A stretch of DNA of 37,818 nt from Prosthecobacter debontii (GTDB lineage Bacteria; Verrucomicrobiota; Verrucomicrobiia; Verrucomicrobiales; Verrucomicrobiaceae), in contig CAMBPS010000030.1 of the NCBI GenBank assembly GCA_945869675.1, positions 1 through 37,818 of the forward strand, given 5' to 3'. Under the pieces are notes generated by a model. The model had not been told where the DNA came from. It ran no database searches and was given only the letters and a program-made list of their open reading frames with translations. The position numbers and the translations under genes were made by a program. Positions 8,031-15,722 of the stretch are shown here, one piece after another. How positions within the stretch are numbered: the first letter of the stretch is position 1; each line of letters starts with the position of its first letter.

Positions 8031-8837
8031 TTAGGCCCTGTAACCGACTTTAAGCAGGAGACGATAAGTGCCTCCGCCAATGAGGCCTCCCAAAATTGGA
8101 CCTATAAGATAAACGACGAACCAGCCGTTCCCATTGGCGGTGAAGGGAACACTTGCCCAACCAGCTAAGGATGAAAACAGACGAGGGGCTAAGTCACGAG
8201 CTGGATTGAAACATGCCATGGTCAGTGGACCGACTAATGAGATGAGTAGGGTGACGGTTAGGCCGATGTAGGCCGGTGCCAATCCTTGGGGTCGTTCATG
8301 GTTATTCGGGTCTGTAACGCAGAAGACGACCATCACTAAAACGGCTGTGCAAATCACCTCAATACCCAAAGCACGCCAAAAACTGACGATGGTTGCGGCT
8401 TCGGAAAGGGGTTTGCCGTTAGGATTGGGAAAGAATTCTCCAAAGGCAGCCGCACTCGCTTCGCTGCCAGGGAGTCCTCTGACGATGTGATTCGTGGATT
8501 CAAAGACCTGAATGGCGTCTCCAAACATCACATACACAACCGAGGCAGCTAAAAAGGCACCGATCATCTGCGCCGAAATATAGGGTAAAACTCTGCCTTT
8601 ATTAAAACCCTGCCAAACACTGGCTGCGATCGTTACAGCTGGATTTAGATGCGCTCCAGAGAGAGCGGCTGTGCAGTGAATTGCAATCGCGATGCCAAGG
8701 CCCCAGACAATGGCGACCTGAAAGACGCCAGATTGCGCTCCAGTGGTAATGGCTGTAGCCACGCAGCCACAGCCAAAGAAAACTATGAGAAACGTGCCAA
8801 CGAGTTCTCCTATGAGCGCAGTTTGAAGGGGTTTCAT
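8031..8837 (-). CDS. Aquaglyceroporin (MIP family), last gene of the ars operon
   Basis: A 268-residue membrane channel with about six transmembrane segments and two half-helix motifs: SGAHLNPAVT (NPA 65-67) and CFNPARDLAPR (NPA 211-213). The Asp after NPAR is the hallmark of glycerol-type channels, which also pass undissociated arsenite. It starts nine bases after arsC. Its position matches the arsenic operon layout known from Sinorhizobium (AqpS), where arsenate is reduced inside the cell and arsenite leaves downhill through the channel. No ArsB or Acr3 pump is seen in this window. Glycerol uptake is the alternative function, but the operon context argues against it. Confidence 0.9.
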   Translation of the reverse strand: MKPLQTALIGELVGTFLIVFFGCGCVATAITTGAQSGVFQVAIVWGLGIAIAIHCTAALSGAHLNPAVTIAASVWQGFNKGRVLPYISAQMIGAFLAASVVYVMFGDAIQVFESTNHIVRGLPGSEASAAAFGEFFPNPNGKPLSEAATIVSFWRALGIEVICTAVLVMVVFCVTDPNNHERPQGLAPAYIGLTVTLLISLVGPLTMACFNPARDLAPRLFSSLAGWASVPFTANGNGWFVVYLIGPILGGLIGGGTYRLLLKVGYRA

Positions 8838-8846
8838 GTGGCTTAC

Positions 8847-9296
8847 CTATGCGCTTGGTTGGCGTTTCATTTGATCGCGTCGTCCATCTGCATAGGCCGT
8901 GAAGACCGCTTTGATTTCATCCCTGACGCGTCTGAAGACGGACAAGATTTCTTCTTCACTGCCTGTGGCATGGGCGGGGTCATCAAATGGGTAGTGGTGG
9001 CGATTCAGCTGACCTGGAAATAAGGGGCAGGCTTGATCAGCGTTGCCGCAGACAGTGATGACAGTCTCCACCTCACGTTCAAGGAAGTCATTCATGTGCT
9101 TGCTGCTATGCGAACTGATATCAATGCCGATTTCCTGCATGGCTTGGATGCCAAGCGGATGAACGTAGCCGGCAGGCTTAGAGCCAGCGCTAGCGACTTC
9201 GAGAAGATCGCCCGCGACGGCGCGCAGAATGCCTTCAGCAAGATGGGAACGGCAAGAGTTGCCGGTGCAGAGGATGAGGACGAGTGGTTTATTCAT
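8847..9296 (-). CDS. arsC: Arsenate reductase, thioredoxin-coupled (LMW-phosphatase fold)
   Basis: 149 residues. The phosphatase P-loop CTGNSCRS puts the nucleophile at C10 and R16 in place. The redox pair C83 and C90 sits in [10 protein letters not shown], matching the three-cysteine relay of pI258-type ArsC, and DDPA at 105-108 supplies the general acid. It reduces arsenate to arsenite with electrons from thioredoxin. It sits six bases after the DUF6428-like gene and nine before the channel gene, so the operon logic is reduce then release. Confidence 0.93.
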   Translation of the reverse strand: MNKPLVLILCTGNSCRSHLAEGILRAVAGDLLEVASAGSKPAGYVHPLGIQAMQEIGIDISSHSSKHMNDFLEREVETVITVCGNADQACPLFPGQLNRHHYPFDDPAHATGSEEEILSVFRRVRDEIKAVFTAYADGRRDQMKRQPSA

Positions 9297-9302
9297 GAAA
9301 TA

Positions 9303-9782
9303 TTAGCAGCAGTTAGATCCTGGGGCACAGCAGGACGCTGTTTCTGTCTTGGGAACAGGAGCGCATTCTCCAGGAATACAAATCCCACGGGCTAAGCAGT
9401 CGGTGTGTTTCGTGCCTAGCCGAAAGATCAGGGTGTCTCCAATGATGACTTTTCCCTCGATGGGAAACTGCGCCACAACGCCGTCTTCATATTCGATTTC
9501 GACAGGCAACTCGTGATGCGGAAGTACATCACCAGCTCGATCGAAGATGTTGGCCAATTTGCCTGCGATCAGGCGATGTTCGACATCATCATGAACCCAG
9601 GTTTGTAACAGACAGGTCTCCTGTGTGCGCCGAGTGCCGCCACAGTCGATGAAGCGCTTTAAAACGTGTCCAACTTCCGTGATATGAAAGTGCGCGGCAA
9701 TGAGGCCGCCGTCGGGCAGCATGAATTGAATCGGCTTTTCTGAATGTGAGCGAAGAGCTGTGATGAGTTCAGCGATGTTCAT
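9303..9782 (-). CDS. DUF6428-like arsenic operon protein with cysteine-rich C-terminal tail
   Basis: 159 residues from ATG 9782 (MNIAELITALRSHSEKPIQF), seven bases after the arsR stop. The body (LPDGGLIAAHFHITEVGHV, TCLLQTWV) resembles the uncharacterised DUF6428 family, which I recall next to arsR/arsC genes; that assignment is from memory. The last 35 or so residues carry seven cysteines, including two CC pairs (CLARGICIPGEC..., SCCAPGSNCC). That is a plausible trivalent arsenic or metal site. No signal peptide or transmembrane segment is visible, so it is cytoplasmic. Its biochemical role is unknown; a cytosolic arsenite chaperone or buffer is inference. Confidence 0.8.
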   Translation of the reverse strand: MNIAELITALRSHSEKPIQFMLPDGGLIAAHFHITEVGHVLKRFIDCGGTRRTQETCLLQTWVHDDVEHRLIAGKLANIFDRAGDVLPHHELPVEIEYEDGVVAQFPIEGKVIIGDTLIFRLGTKHTDCLARGICIPGECAPVPKTETASCCAPGSNCC

Positions 9783-9789
9783 AAAGTTT

Positions 9790-10101
9790 TTAGCAGCAGG
9801 TGTTTTTGTTGCCTCCGCAGGCCAACTTGTCGACACAACGGAGGAATTCGCCCAGACAGTCGCAGGCCAGTGAGTAATAGATGTTTAATCCGCGTTTCTC
9901 GCAGTTAAGCACACCTGCTTCGCGCATGAGTGACAGATGCTTTGAAACGGTGGACATATCTGATCCGACAAGTTCTTTCAAATCGCAGACACACTGCTCA
10001 CCATTCATGAGTGACTCTGCAATGAGCAAGCGCGAGGGGTGTCCAAGTGCCTTGATAACTGCGCTGCGGCGTTCGGTAGTTTTGGCAGTGTCTAAAGGCA
10101 T
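9790..10101 (-). CDS. arsR: ArsR/SmtB-family arsenic-responsive repressor
   Basis: 103 residues with a winged helix-turn-helix (ALGHPSRLLIAESL, then DMSTVSKHLSLMREAGVL). GEQCVCDL at residues 35-41 corresponds to the ELCVCDL metal-binding helix of classical ArsR (C37, C39). Further cysteines lie at 67, 80, 82, 89, 95, 102 and 103, the protein ending NTCC. It would repress the operon until trivalent arsenic binds. The start ATG at 10101 lies inside an 18-bp-arm inverted repeat, so there is no room for a Shine-Dalgarno site, and the transcript may be nearly leaderless. Confidence 0.92.
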   Translation of the reverse strand: MPLDTAKTTERRSAVIKALGHPSRLLIAESLMNGEQCVCDLKELVGSDMSTVSKHLSLMREAGVLNCEKRGLNIYYSLACDCLGEFLRCVDKLACGGNKNTCC

Positions 10102-10135
10102 CTATTTGGTTATTTAGCCAAATAGATGCCTTTAG
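10092..10135 (-). promoter_or_regulatory. Operator/promoter of the ars operon: perfect 18-bp inverted repeat over the arsR start
   Basis: CTAAAGGCATCTATTTGG 10092-10109 and CCAAATAGATGCCTTTAG 10118-10135 are exact reverse complements with an 8-base AT-only-but-one spacer. The arsR ATG (10101-10099) is inside the proximal arm. On the minus strand TTTGCT and TAAATA spaced 17 bases apart could be the -35 and -10 boxes, placing the start of transcription a few bases from the ATG. The symmetry and position fit an ArsR dimer site. The core boxes are inference. Confidence 0.75.
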
Positions 10136-10164
10136 CAAACAGTATCTTTGCATTCATGCGGAAC

Positions 10165-11277
10165 TTAATTGTCCCGATGGGTCGGTGTCGGCTTGCCAGG
10201 GCGGAAGTGCTCTTCGTGATCGAGAGTGGCTTGCAGGCCAAAGAAGTTGGCAGTGACCTGGCGCAGGCTTTCTTTCACGGCTTCCATTAGTGAAGCGGGA
10301 TCTGCTTCAGCCCGCAGATTGATGATCAGTTGGCCGCCGGTTGTTGGCTCGTCGAGTTCCATCCCGAGTTCAGCTACATAATCACTACGCACGAGGTTGA
10401 TGCTGGCAAGCTCGCCTGCGATGCCGTCATCAGGACTAAAGGTCATCTTAAAGTGGGCAATCTCCACTCCTGTGAGTTGCAGCCTGCCTTGGACGTTTGT
10501 GGCGAGTTGTTTGAGGAAGTCATTGGCTTCAAATTCATCAGCTGCTTTCAGTGTCACTGTAGCGTTGAGCCAGCCAAGAAGAGCTTCGCCATCGGCATAG
10601 ACTTCGTAATCGACGGACATGGGATTCCGTCTTGCCTGTTCACCCGTCATCAGACTGGCGAAGAGTTCTTCAAGGCCTGTTTCAGCACGAGGAGAGGCCG
10701 TGATAATTTTGGCCAGAGGAAACTCCGTGGCAAGCACGGTTTGTAATTCGTCGCGTTCGGCATCAGAAAGAAGGTCGCTCTTACTAATGACGATGATGTC
10801 GGCTTCTTCGAGCTGCTTTTTGAAAATGTAGGCCACTTTGCTGGAAAAGGTCCCCCCTGCATCAAGCCCGAAGACTCGACGAGCACGCACTGGATCGACA
10901 AGCACGCTGAGCGGTGCCACGGTAAATGCATTGCCATAAAGGCGACGCAGAGGGTAGGTCACGGTGGCGACGAGATCAGTGCAGCTACCCACGGGCTCAG
11001 CAATGAACACGTCTGGTTTGGTGCTGTTGGTTAGCTTGCCGGCTGCATCGACGAGCGTGTTAAATCGGCAGCAAAAACAGCCGCCTGCAATTTCTTCGGT
11101 TGCGTAGCCTTGTCCACGCAGAAGCTTGGTATCCACTAGACCTCCAGCTTGATCATTAGTAATCAGACCGACGCGCAGTCCTTGATTGGTCAGATGCTTG
11201 GCGAGCTTGCCAACCGTGGTGGTCTTTCCGGCTCCGAGGAAGCCGCCGATCATGATGTAACGTGCTGGTGGTGACAT
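10165..11277 (-). CDS. CobW/G3E-family metal-trafficking GTPase
   Basis: 370 residues. The Walker A motif is at 11-20 (GGFLGAGKTT), the G3E metal motif CFCC at 67-70 (GGCFCCRF), the EPVGSCTD switch region follows, and the base-specificity motif SKSD is at 165-168. The second half is the CobW C-terminal-like domain, ending in a His-containing tail. Family members (YjiA, ZNG1, CobW, NHase activators) use GTP hydrolysis to deliver a transition metal; the metal here is unknown. It follows an ArsR-type regulator by 57 bases on the same strand, so it is probably under metal control. It has its own spacing from the ars operon downstream (about 60 bases, holding the ars operator). Confidence 0.9.
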   Translation of the reverse strand: MSPPARYIMIGGFLGAGKTTTVGKLAKHLTNQGLRVGLITNDQAGGLVDTKLLRGQGYATEEIAGGCFCCRFNTLVDAAGKLTNSTKPDVFIAEPVGSCTDLVATVTYPLRRLYGNAFTVAPLSVLVDPVRARRVFGLDAGGTFSSKVAYIFKKQLEEADIIVISKSDLLSDAERDELQTVLATEFPLAKIITASPRAETGLEELFASLMTGEQARRNPMSVDYEVYADGEALLGWLNATVTLKAADEFEANDFLKQLATNVQGRLQLTGVEIAHFKMTFSPDDGIAGELASINLVRSDYVAELGMELDEPTTGGQLIINLRAEADPASLMEAVKESLRQVTANFFGLQATLDHEEHFRPGKPTPTHRDN

Positions 11278-11334
11278 GGGTGAAAATTAACGTATGCCAA
11301 TCTAGGCATGTGTCATCCAATCTGACAAGAAAGA

Positions 11335-11640
11335 TTATTCTTGATCGAAATGAAAGGTGCAGCAGCCGAGGTTCAGGGTGTTGTTATCAGCGCTTAGCTT
11401 GTTACGGAATGGGCTCGTGATTGTGACATGCACGAACTTGCCTGATTTTGCAGTCTCGATGATGCCCGCATCACGCAGGATTCGGATATGCTTTGATACG
11501 TTGTATTGGCTGATGCTGAGACGTGTCACGAGGTCCCCCACAGTGAGTTCTTTGCCAAGTAGTTCGCGAACGATTCTCCAGCGGCTTGGATCTCCTAATG
11601 CCTTAAGGTAAGGCACGCAGTGGGGTTCTTCATTGGACAT
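11335..11640 (-). CDS. ArsR/SmtB-family regulator, non-arsenic type, with C-terminal CC motif
   Basis: 101 residues from ATG 11640. AAGGAGG (minus strand, 11660-11654) lies 13 bases before it and supports this start over the TTG at 11652. The helix-turn-helix is clear (ALGDPSRWRIVREL, SISQYNVSKHIRILRDAGII). The metal helix reads ELTVGDL, so the CxC of ArsR is absent. Likely ligands are instead C8 and the tail LGCCTFHFDQ (C93, C94, H97). It sits between cimA and the CobW-type GTPase, which it probably controls. The inducing metal is unknown. Confidence 0.88.
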   Translation of the reverse strand: MSNEEPHCVPYLKALGDPSRWRIVRELLGKELTVGDLVTRLSISQYNVSKHIRILRDAGIIETAKSGKFVHVTITSPFRNKLSADNNTLNLGCCTFHFDQE

Positions 11641-11662
11641 GGGGTGAACCAATCCTCCTTAA

Positions 11663-13225
11663 TTACACAGATTTCATGAGGAAGTGCTCCAAGCTGTCCA
11701 CTAGGGCTTCCCAGCTTGCATCGATCACATTGCTGGAGACGCCGACCGTGCCCCAGGTGCGATTGCCATTGCTGCTGACGACAAGCACGCGGGTCTTGGC
11801 TGCGGTGCCGCTGCCGCTATCGATGATACGCACTTTATAATCTTCGAGGTGCATCTGAGCGATCTGTGGGAAGTGTGGCAGGAGCGCTTTTCGCAAAGCT
11901 TTATCCAAGGCATTCACGGGCCCGTCGCCTTCATCGACCGTGTATTCGGCCTTACCGTTGACTAGGAGTTTGACAGTCGCTTCGGTGGTCTCGCTAGTGC
12001 TGCCAGGATGATGACGATGCGTGGTGTGATACTCGATAAGTTCGAAAGACTTGGCTGCATGGCCAAGTTGGCGGCGGATGAGGAGTTCAAAGCTGGCTTC
12101 TGCGGCCTCAAACTCGTAACCTTCACTCTCGAGACGTTTGACTTCAGCGAGGATTTTTTGCACATCCGGTGATCCTTTGACCAGCGGCAATCCCATAGCT
12201 TGAGCTTTAATCAGGACGTTGGTTTGTCCAGACATGTCAGAGATGGTGATGATGCGCTCATTGCCCACCAAGGCAGGATCCACATGCTCATAGGTACGAG
12301 CCAACTTTTGCACCGCATGGACATGCAGTCCGCCTTTGTGAGTGAAAGCTGCGAGTCCGACATAAGGAGCGCGGATGTCATGTGGCACATTGGCCAGCTC
12401 ATCGACAAAGTAGGCCAGTTCGCGCAGACGGGTCAGATCCATGCCCAACTCAATGCCCATTTTCAGCTGAAGCGTTGGCATGATGGTGATCAGATTGCAA
12501 TTTCCCACGCGCTCGCCGTAGCCATTGATGGTGCCTTGAACTTGATTCGCTCCGGCCCGCACCGCTGCGAGCGCATTAGCCACACCGACCCCGCCGTCAT
12601 TATGGGTGTGAATGCCGACTGGCTTGCCAAGATGGGCGATGACCTTCTGGGTCACTTCTTGCACAAACTCAGGTAAAGCTCCACCGTTTGTCTCACAGAG
12701 AACGATCAGGTCCGCACCTGCATCCGAAGCCGCTTTGACGGTCTTCAGTGAGTATTCAGGATCTTCTTTGAAGCTGTCAAAGAAATGCTCGGCATCGTAA
12801 AGCACTTCACGGTCATGCTTTTTCAAATACGCGACGGTATCTGAAATCATGGCCAGATTTTCCTCCAGACTTACTTGGAAAACTTCAGTCACATGTAGAG
12901 GCCAGGTTTTGCCAACAATGGTGACCGCAGGAGTCTGCGCATCCAACAGCATCTGCACTTGAGCATCCTCTTCGACTTTGATCTTACCACGGCGGGTCAT
13001 GCCAAAGGCCGTGATCTTGGCATTCTTCCAAGTGCGCTTGGCAGCTTCCTCGAAAAAGGCGGCATCTTTCGGGTTTGAGCCAGGCCAGCCTCCCTCAATG
13101 TAATGAACACCAAACTCATCGAGTCTTTCAGCAACACGGATTTTATCTAACGTACTAAAAGAGATTCCGGTGCCCTGGGTGCCGTCGCGCAGGGTGGTGT
13201 CGTAAATGGTAACTGATGCTGACAT
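11663..13225 (-). CDS. cimA: Citramalate synthase CimA
   Basis: 520 residues of the isopropylmalate/homocitrate synthase superfamily. N-terminal motif YDTTLRDGTQ at 8-17, metal-site HTHND at 206-210, glycine-rich NGYGERVGNCNL further on, and a C-terminal allosteric LeuA-like dimer domain from about residue 370. The GxGISFS start and the length match the CimA branch rather than LeuA. It condenses pyruvate and acetyl-CoA to citramalate, the first step of the threonine-independent isoleucine route. ATG 13225 has no Shine-Dalgarno site and follows a T7 tract. The preceding 71-codon ORF stops 14 bases upstream, so translational coupling is likely. Confidence 0.92.
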   Translation of the reverse strand: MSASVTIYDTTLRDGTQGTGISFSTLDKIRVAERLDEFGVHYIEGGWPGSNPKDAAFFEEAAKRTWKNAKITAFGMTRRGKIKVEEDAQVQMLLDAQTPAVTIVGKTWPLHVTEVFQVSLEENLAMISDTVAYLKKHDREVLYDAEHFFDSFKEDPEYSLKTVKAASDAGADLIVLCETNGGALPEFVQEVTQKVIAHLGKPVGIHTHNDGGVGVANALAAVRAGANQVQGTINGYGERVGNCNLITIMPTLQLKMGIELGMDLTRLRELAYFVDELANVPHDIRAPYVGLAAFTHKGGLHVHAVQKLARTYEHVDPALVGNERIITISDMSGQTNVLIKAQAMGLPLVKGSPDVQKILAEVKRLESEGYEFEAAEASFELLIRRQLGHAAKSFELIEYHTTHRHHPGSTSETTEATVKLLVNGKAEYTVDEGDGPVNALDKALRKALLPHFPQIAQMHLEDYKVRIIDSGSGTAAKTRVLVVSSNGNRTWGTVGVSSNVIDASWEALVDSLEHFLMKSV

Positions 13226-13239
13226 AGAAATAAAAAAAC

Positions 13240-13455
13240 TTAAAGAAGGGTTAACAAAGGGCTTGGTAGAAGGAAAGGGAATAGAACAATGAAGTGACCG
13301 ATAAAGTCAGTTCGGCAACGCTCGTGGTCTGGAATGTCGAGCGATTCGTGCAAAGCACACCGACAATCAGCTGTGACGGACTCCACCCGTTGCGTTAGGC
13401 GCAGGGGAGCCCGTCCGATAATTCGGATAGCGATGCGGATGATGGTTTGAACCAT
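13240..13455 (-). CDS. Isoleucine-rich leader ORF of cimA (putative attenuator peptide)
   Basis: The ORF starts ATG-GTT-CAA-ACC and then reads six Ile codons within codons 5-13 (peptide MVQTIIRIAIRIIGRAPL). Isoleucine is the end product of the pathway started by cimA. The layout resembles branched-chain leader peptides such as IvbL, whose Val run also ends in GNAP. The Ile run (13443-13417) ends one base before a strong hairpin (13375-13415). Unlike classical leaders, the frame stays open for 71 codons and stops 14 bases before cimA. The later part has no recognisable family. No Shine-Dalgarno site is visible. Confidence 0.65.
   Translation of the reverse strand: MVQTIIRIAIRIIGRAPLRLTQRVESVTADCRCALHESLDIPDHERCRTDFIGHFIVLFPFLLPSPLLTLL
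13375..13415 (-). promoter_or_regulatory. Attenuator-type hairpin after the Ile codons
   Basis: GACGGACTCC (plus strand 13375-13384) and GGAGCCCGTC (13406-13415) pair over 10 bp with one wobble. Inside, TGCG 13391-13394 pairs with CGCA 13400-13403. A ribosome stalled on the Ile codons at 13417-13443 would occlude the arm nearest to it. No U-tract follows, so this is not itself an intrinsic terminator. Downstream, on the minus strand, 13295-13230 is pyrimidine-rich and G-poor, which could be a Rho entry site. Confidence 0.55.
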
Positions 13456-13551
13456 GAGAGTATGAAATTTAAGACAGCTCCACGTTCTGGCAACTTCTCT
13501 TTTAATGTGTCTAAAGCGCGCTGAAGAAAGAGCCTGCCGTTAATCTCACGT

Positions 13552-15654
13552 ATGGTTTGGATGAAATTATTCTTTCATCTTCTTCTCATCGCAGGAAGCG
13601 CTGTCGCTGCCTATCCAGAGAAAACTGCGGATACCCCTGGAAACAGGATGTTGCAGAGTTATTGGAAACGCCAGGTCCACGAGATCGAGGAAACGGGCGG
13701 CCTGAAAGACATCCAAACGGCGGATGATTGGAAGACAAAGGCACCACGCTATCGGCAACAATTGGCCGAGATGCTTGGACTTTCGCCGCTGCCTGAGCGC
13801 ACACCATTAATGGCAACAAAGACAGGTGGTTTCTCGGGCGAAGGCTATCGAGTAGAAAACATGCATTATCAGGCAGTGCCTGGTCTTTATGTGACGGCAA
13901 ACCTTTATCTTCCTGAGAAGACGGATAAGCCAGCTCCGACCATCCTTTATCTTTGTGGGCATGCCAATGTGGTCAAGAATGGAGTCAGTTTTGGAAACAA
14001 GACAGGCTATCATCATCACGGAGTTTGGTTTGCTCGGCATGGTTACGTCTGTCTAATCATTGACACCGTGCAGCTCGGCGAAATTCGTGGGGAGCATCAT
14101 GGTAGCTATAGCAAAGGGCGCTGGTGGTGGTTTTCTCGTGGTTACACGCCAGCAGGACTGGAGGCTTGGGCAGGGATTCGTGGGCTGGACTTTCTGGAAA
14201 CTCGTCCAGAGGTGGATAAGACGCGCTTCGGTGTGACTGGACGTAGCGGCGGTGGTGCCTACTCCTGGTGGGTTGCGGCCCTGGATGAGCGGATCAAAGC
14301 AGCAGCGCCCACAGCTGGGGTGACGACGATCAGGAATCATGTGGCCGACGGTTGTGTGGAAGGTCACTGCGATTGCATGTTTTACGTGAACACCTACCGA
14401 TGGGATTTTGATCGTCTCGTGGCCTTGGTTGCGCCCCGACCACTGTTGATCTGTAACACGGACAAAGATCTTATTTTTCCTATCGACGGCGTTTTCAAGA
14501 TCTACCAAAACGTGCGTCGCGTTTACTCGTTACTCGGAGCAGATGATCAGATCGGGCTACAAGTAGCCGAAGGGCCACATAAAGATCTACAGCCGCTGAA
14601 CAATGGAGCTTTCCACTGGTTTGAGCGACATCTCAAAGGAGCTGATCCCATGGCAGTGCTGAATGAAGGCGCCGTGAAGTCTCTAGAGCCTGAGCAACTG
14701 CAGGTTTTCAAAGAACTGCCGAAAGACGAGAAAAACACGACGATTGATCAAAGCTTTGTCACCAAAGCAGTCGCGCCATCCGTGCCTGACTCAAAGGAGT
14801 CATGGCTGACTCAGCGGGACTTATGGATGCAGGCTTTAAAGTTGAAAGTTTTTTCTGGTTGGCCACGAGAAGCCTCTACCGCAGTGCCCGTTAAAGAAGG
14901 GAGCAGTGACCGTGATGGCATTCAAATGTCGGTCTATGACTTTGATTCGGAGCCAGGTATCCGTCTGCGACTGTACCTCACCCATCGTGCTGGATTACGG
15001 TTGGAGGATCTTGAGCTCGTCGCACTGAATGTTCTGGATGCGAAGGGTTGGCAGGATTTCTGTCAAACCTATGCATCTCATTTTGGCAAACACATTGAAA
15101 CATTCCCGAGTTCACAGCCAGACAACAAGGCCTTTGAAAGTGAGAAGAAGATGTTTGAGTCCTTCAAATGGGGCATGGCCTATCTTTGTCCACGTGGGAT
15201 CGGCAGCACGGAATGGACTGGCAGTGAGAAAGCGCAGATACACAGACTGCGGCGCTTTTATCTGTTGGGGCAAACGTTGGATTCGATGCGTGTCTGGGAC
15301 ATCCGGCGGAGTGTGCAGGCGCTGAAGCAGATCTCAGGTATGGAAAAAAAGCCGCTATGGATTCAAGCGCATCGGGACATGGCAGCTGATGCCGTCTATG
15401 CCTCACTCTTTGAGGAAGGGATCTCGCGTCTAGATTTACACGAAATGCCCAGCAGTCATGAGTCAGGTCCAGCGTATCTCCATATTTTGAAACATCTGGA
15501 TCTTCCTCAAGCCGTAGCTATGGCAGCAGAAAGAACAAGGGTAATCGTTTACGCTGCCAATGATCCTGTTTGGAGTTACCCAACAGGGATCGCTGAGCTC
15601 TTGAAACTCCCTGAGAAGCAGTGGCAGGTTAGGAAGCCGATGCCGATTGAGTGA
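13552..15654 (+). CDS. Secreted alpha/beta-hydrolase (putative esterase/peptidase)
   Basis: 700 residues with a signal peptide (MVWMKLFFHLLLIAGSAVAAYPE). The alpha/beta-hydrolase fold is visible: LPEKTDKPAPTILYLCGH strand, the nucleophile elbow VTGRSGGGAYSW around residue 239, APRPLLICNTDKDLIFP as the acid region (about residue 307), and GPHKD with the candidate catalytic His near 345. Similar Verrucomicrobia/Planctomycetes proteins are annotated as acetyl xylan esterase-like hydrolases. The last 300 residues look like a second, degenerate hydrolase-like domain. Substrate is unknown; a role in polysaccharide deacetylation is a guess. It diverges from cimA, sharing the 13456-13551 promoter region. 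Downstream genes converge on it. Confidence 0.75.
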   Translation: MVWMKLFFHLLLIAGSAVAAYPEKTADTPGNRMLQSYWKRQVHEIEETGGLKDIQTADDWKTKAPRYRQQLAEMLGLSPLPERTPLMATKTGGFSGEGYRVENMHYQAVPGLYVTANLYLPEKTDKPAPTILYLCGHANVVKNGVSFGNKTGYHHHGVWFARHGYVCLIIDTVQLGEIRGEHHGSYSKGRWWWFSRGYTPAGLEAWAGIRGLDFLETRPEVDKTRFGVTGRSGGGAYSWWVAALDERIKAAAPTAGVTTIRNHVADGCVEGHCDCMFYVNTYRWDFDRLVALVAPRPLLICNTDKDLIFPIDGVFKIYQNVRRVYSLLGADDQIGLQVAEGPHKDLQPLNNGAFHWFERHLKGADPMAVLNEGAVKSLEPEQLQVFKELPKDEKNTTIDQSFVTKAVAPSVPDSKESWLTQRDLWMQALKLKVFSGWPREASTAVPVKEGSSDRDGIQMSVYDFDSEPGIRLRLYLTHRAGLRLEDLELVALNVLDAKGWQDFCQTYASHFGKHIETFPSSQPDNKAFESEKKMFESFKWGMAYLCPRGIGSTEWTGSEKAQIHRLRRFYLLGQTLDSMRVWDIRRSVQALKQISGMEKKPLWIQAHRDMAADAVYASLFEEGISRLDLHEMPSSHESGPAYLHILKHLDLPQAVAMAAERTRVIVYAANDPVWSYPTGIAELLKLPEKQWQVRKPMPIE

Positions 15655-15663
15655 TAGGCATAT

Positions 15664-15693
15664 AAAAAAACGCCCGGCAGGTCATGCCGGGCG
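15664..15693 (-). terminator. Rho-independent terminator for the beta-barrel gene
   Basis: CGCCCGGCA 15671-15679 and TGCCGGGCG 15685-15693 form a perfect 9-bp stem with a 5-base loop. On the minus strand it is followed by seven Ts (15670-15664). It lies 30 bases after the stop of the leftward gene at 15723. The plus direction lacks a U-tract. Confidence 0.92.
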
Positions 15694-15722
15694 CCTTAGG
15701 ATAAATGTTGCTGGATGGAAAA

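Noticed and set aside
13226..13240. The T7 tract before cimA as an intrinsic terminator
   Set aside because: No stable GC-rich stem directly precedes it on the minus strand; the nearest strong hairpins (13319-13343 and 13375-13415) are 80 or more bases upstream.
15664..15693. Use of the 15671-15693 hairpin as terminator of the plus-strand hydrolase gene
   Set aside because: In the plus direction the stem is followed by CCTTAGG, not a T-run. The T7 tract is only on the minus-strand side.
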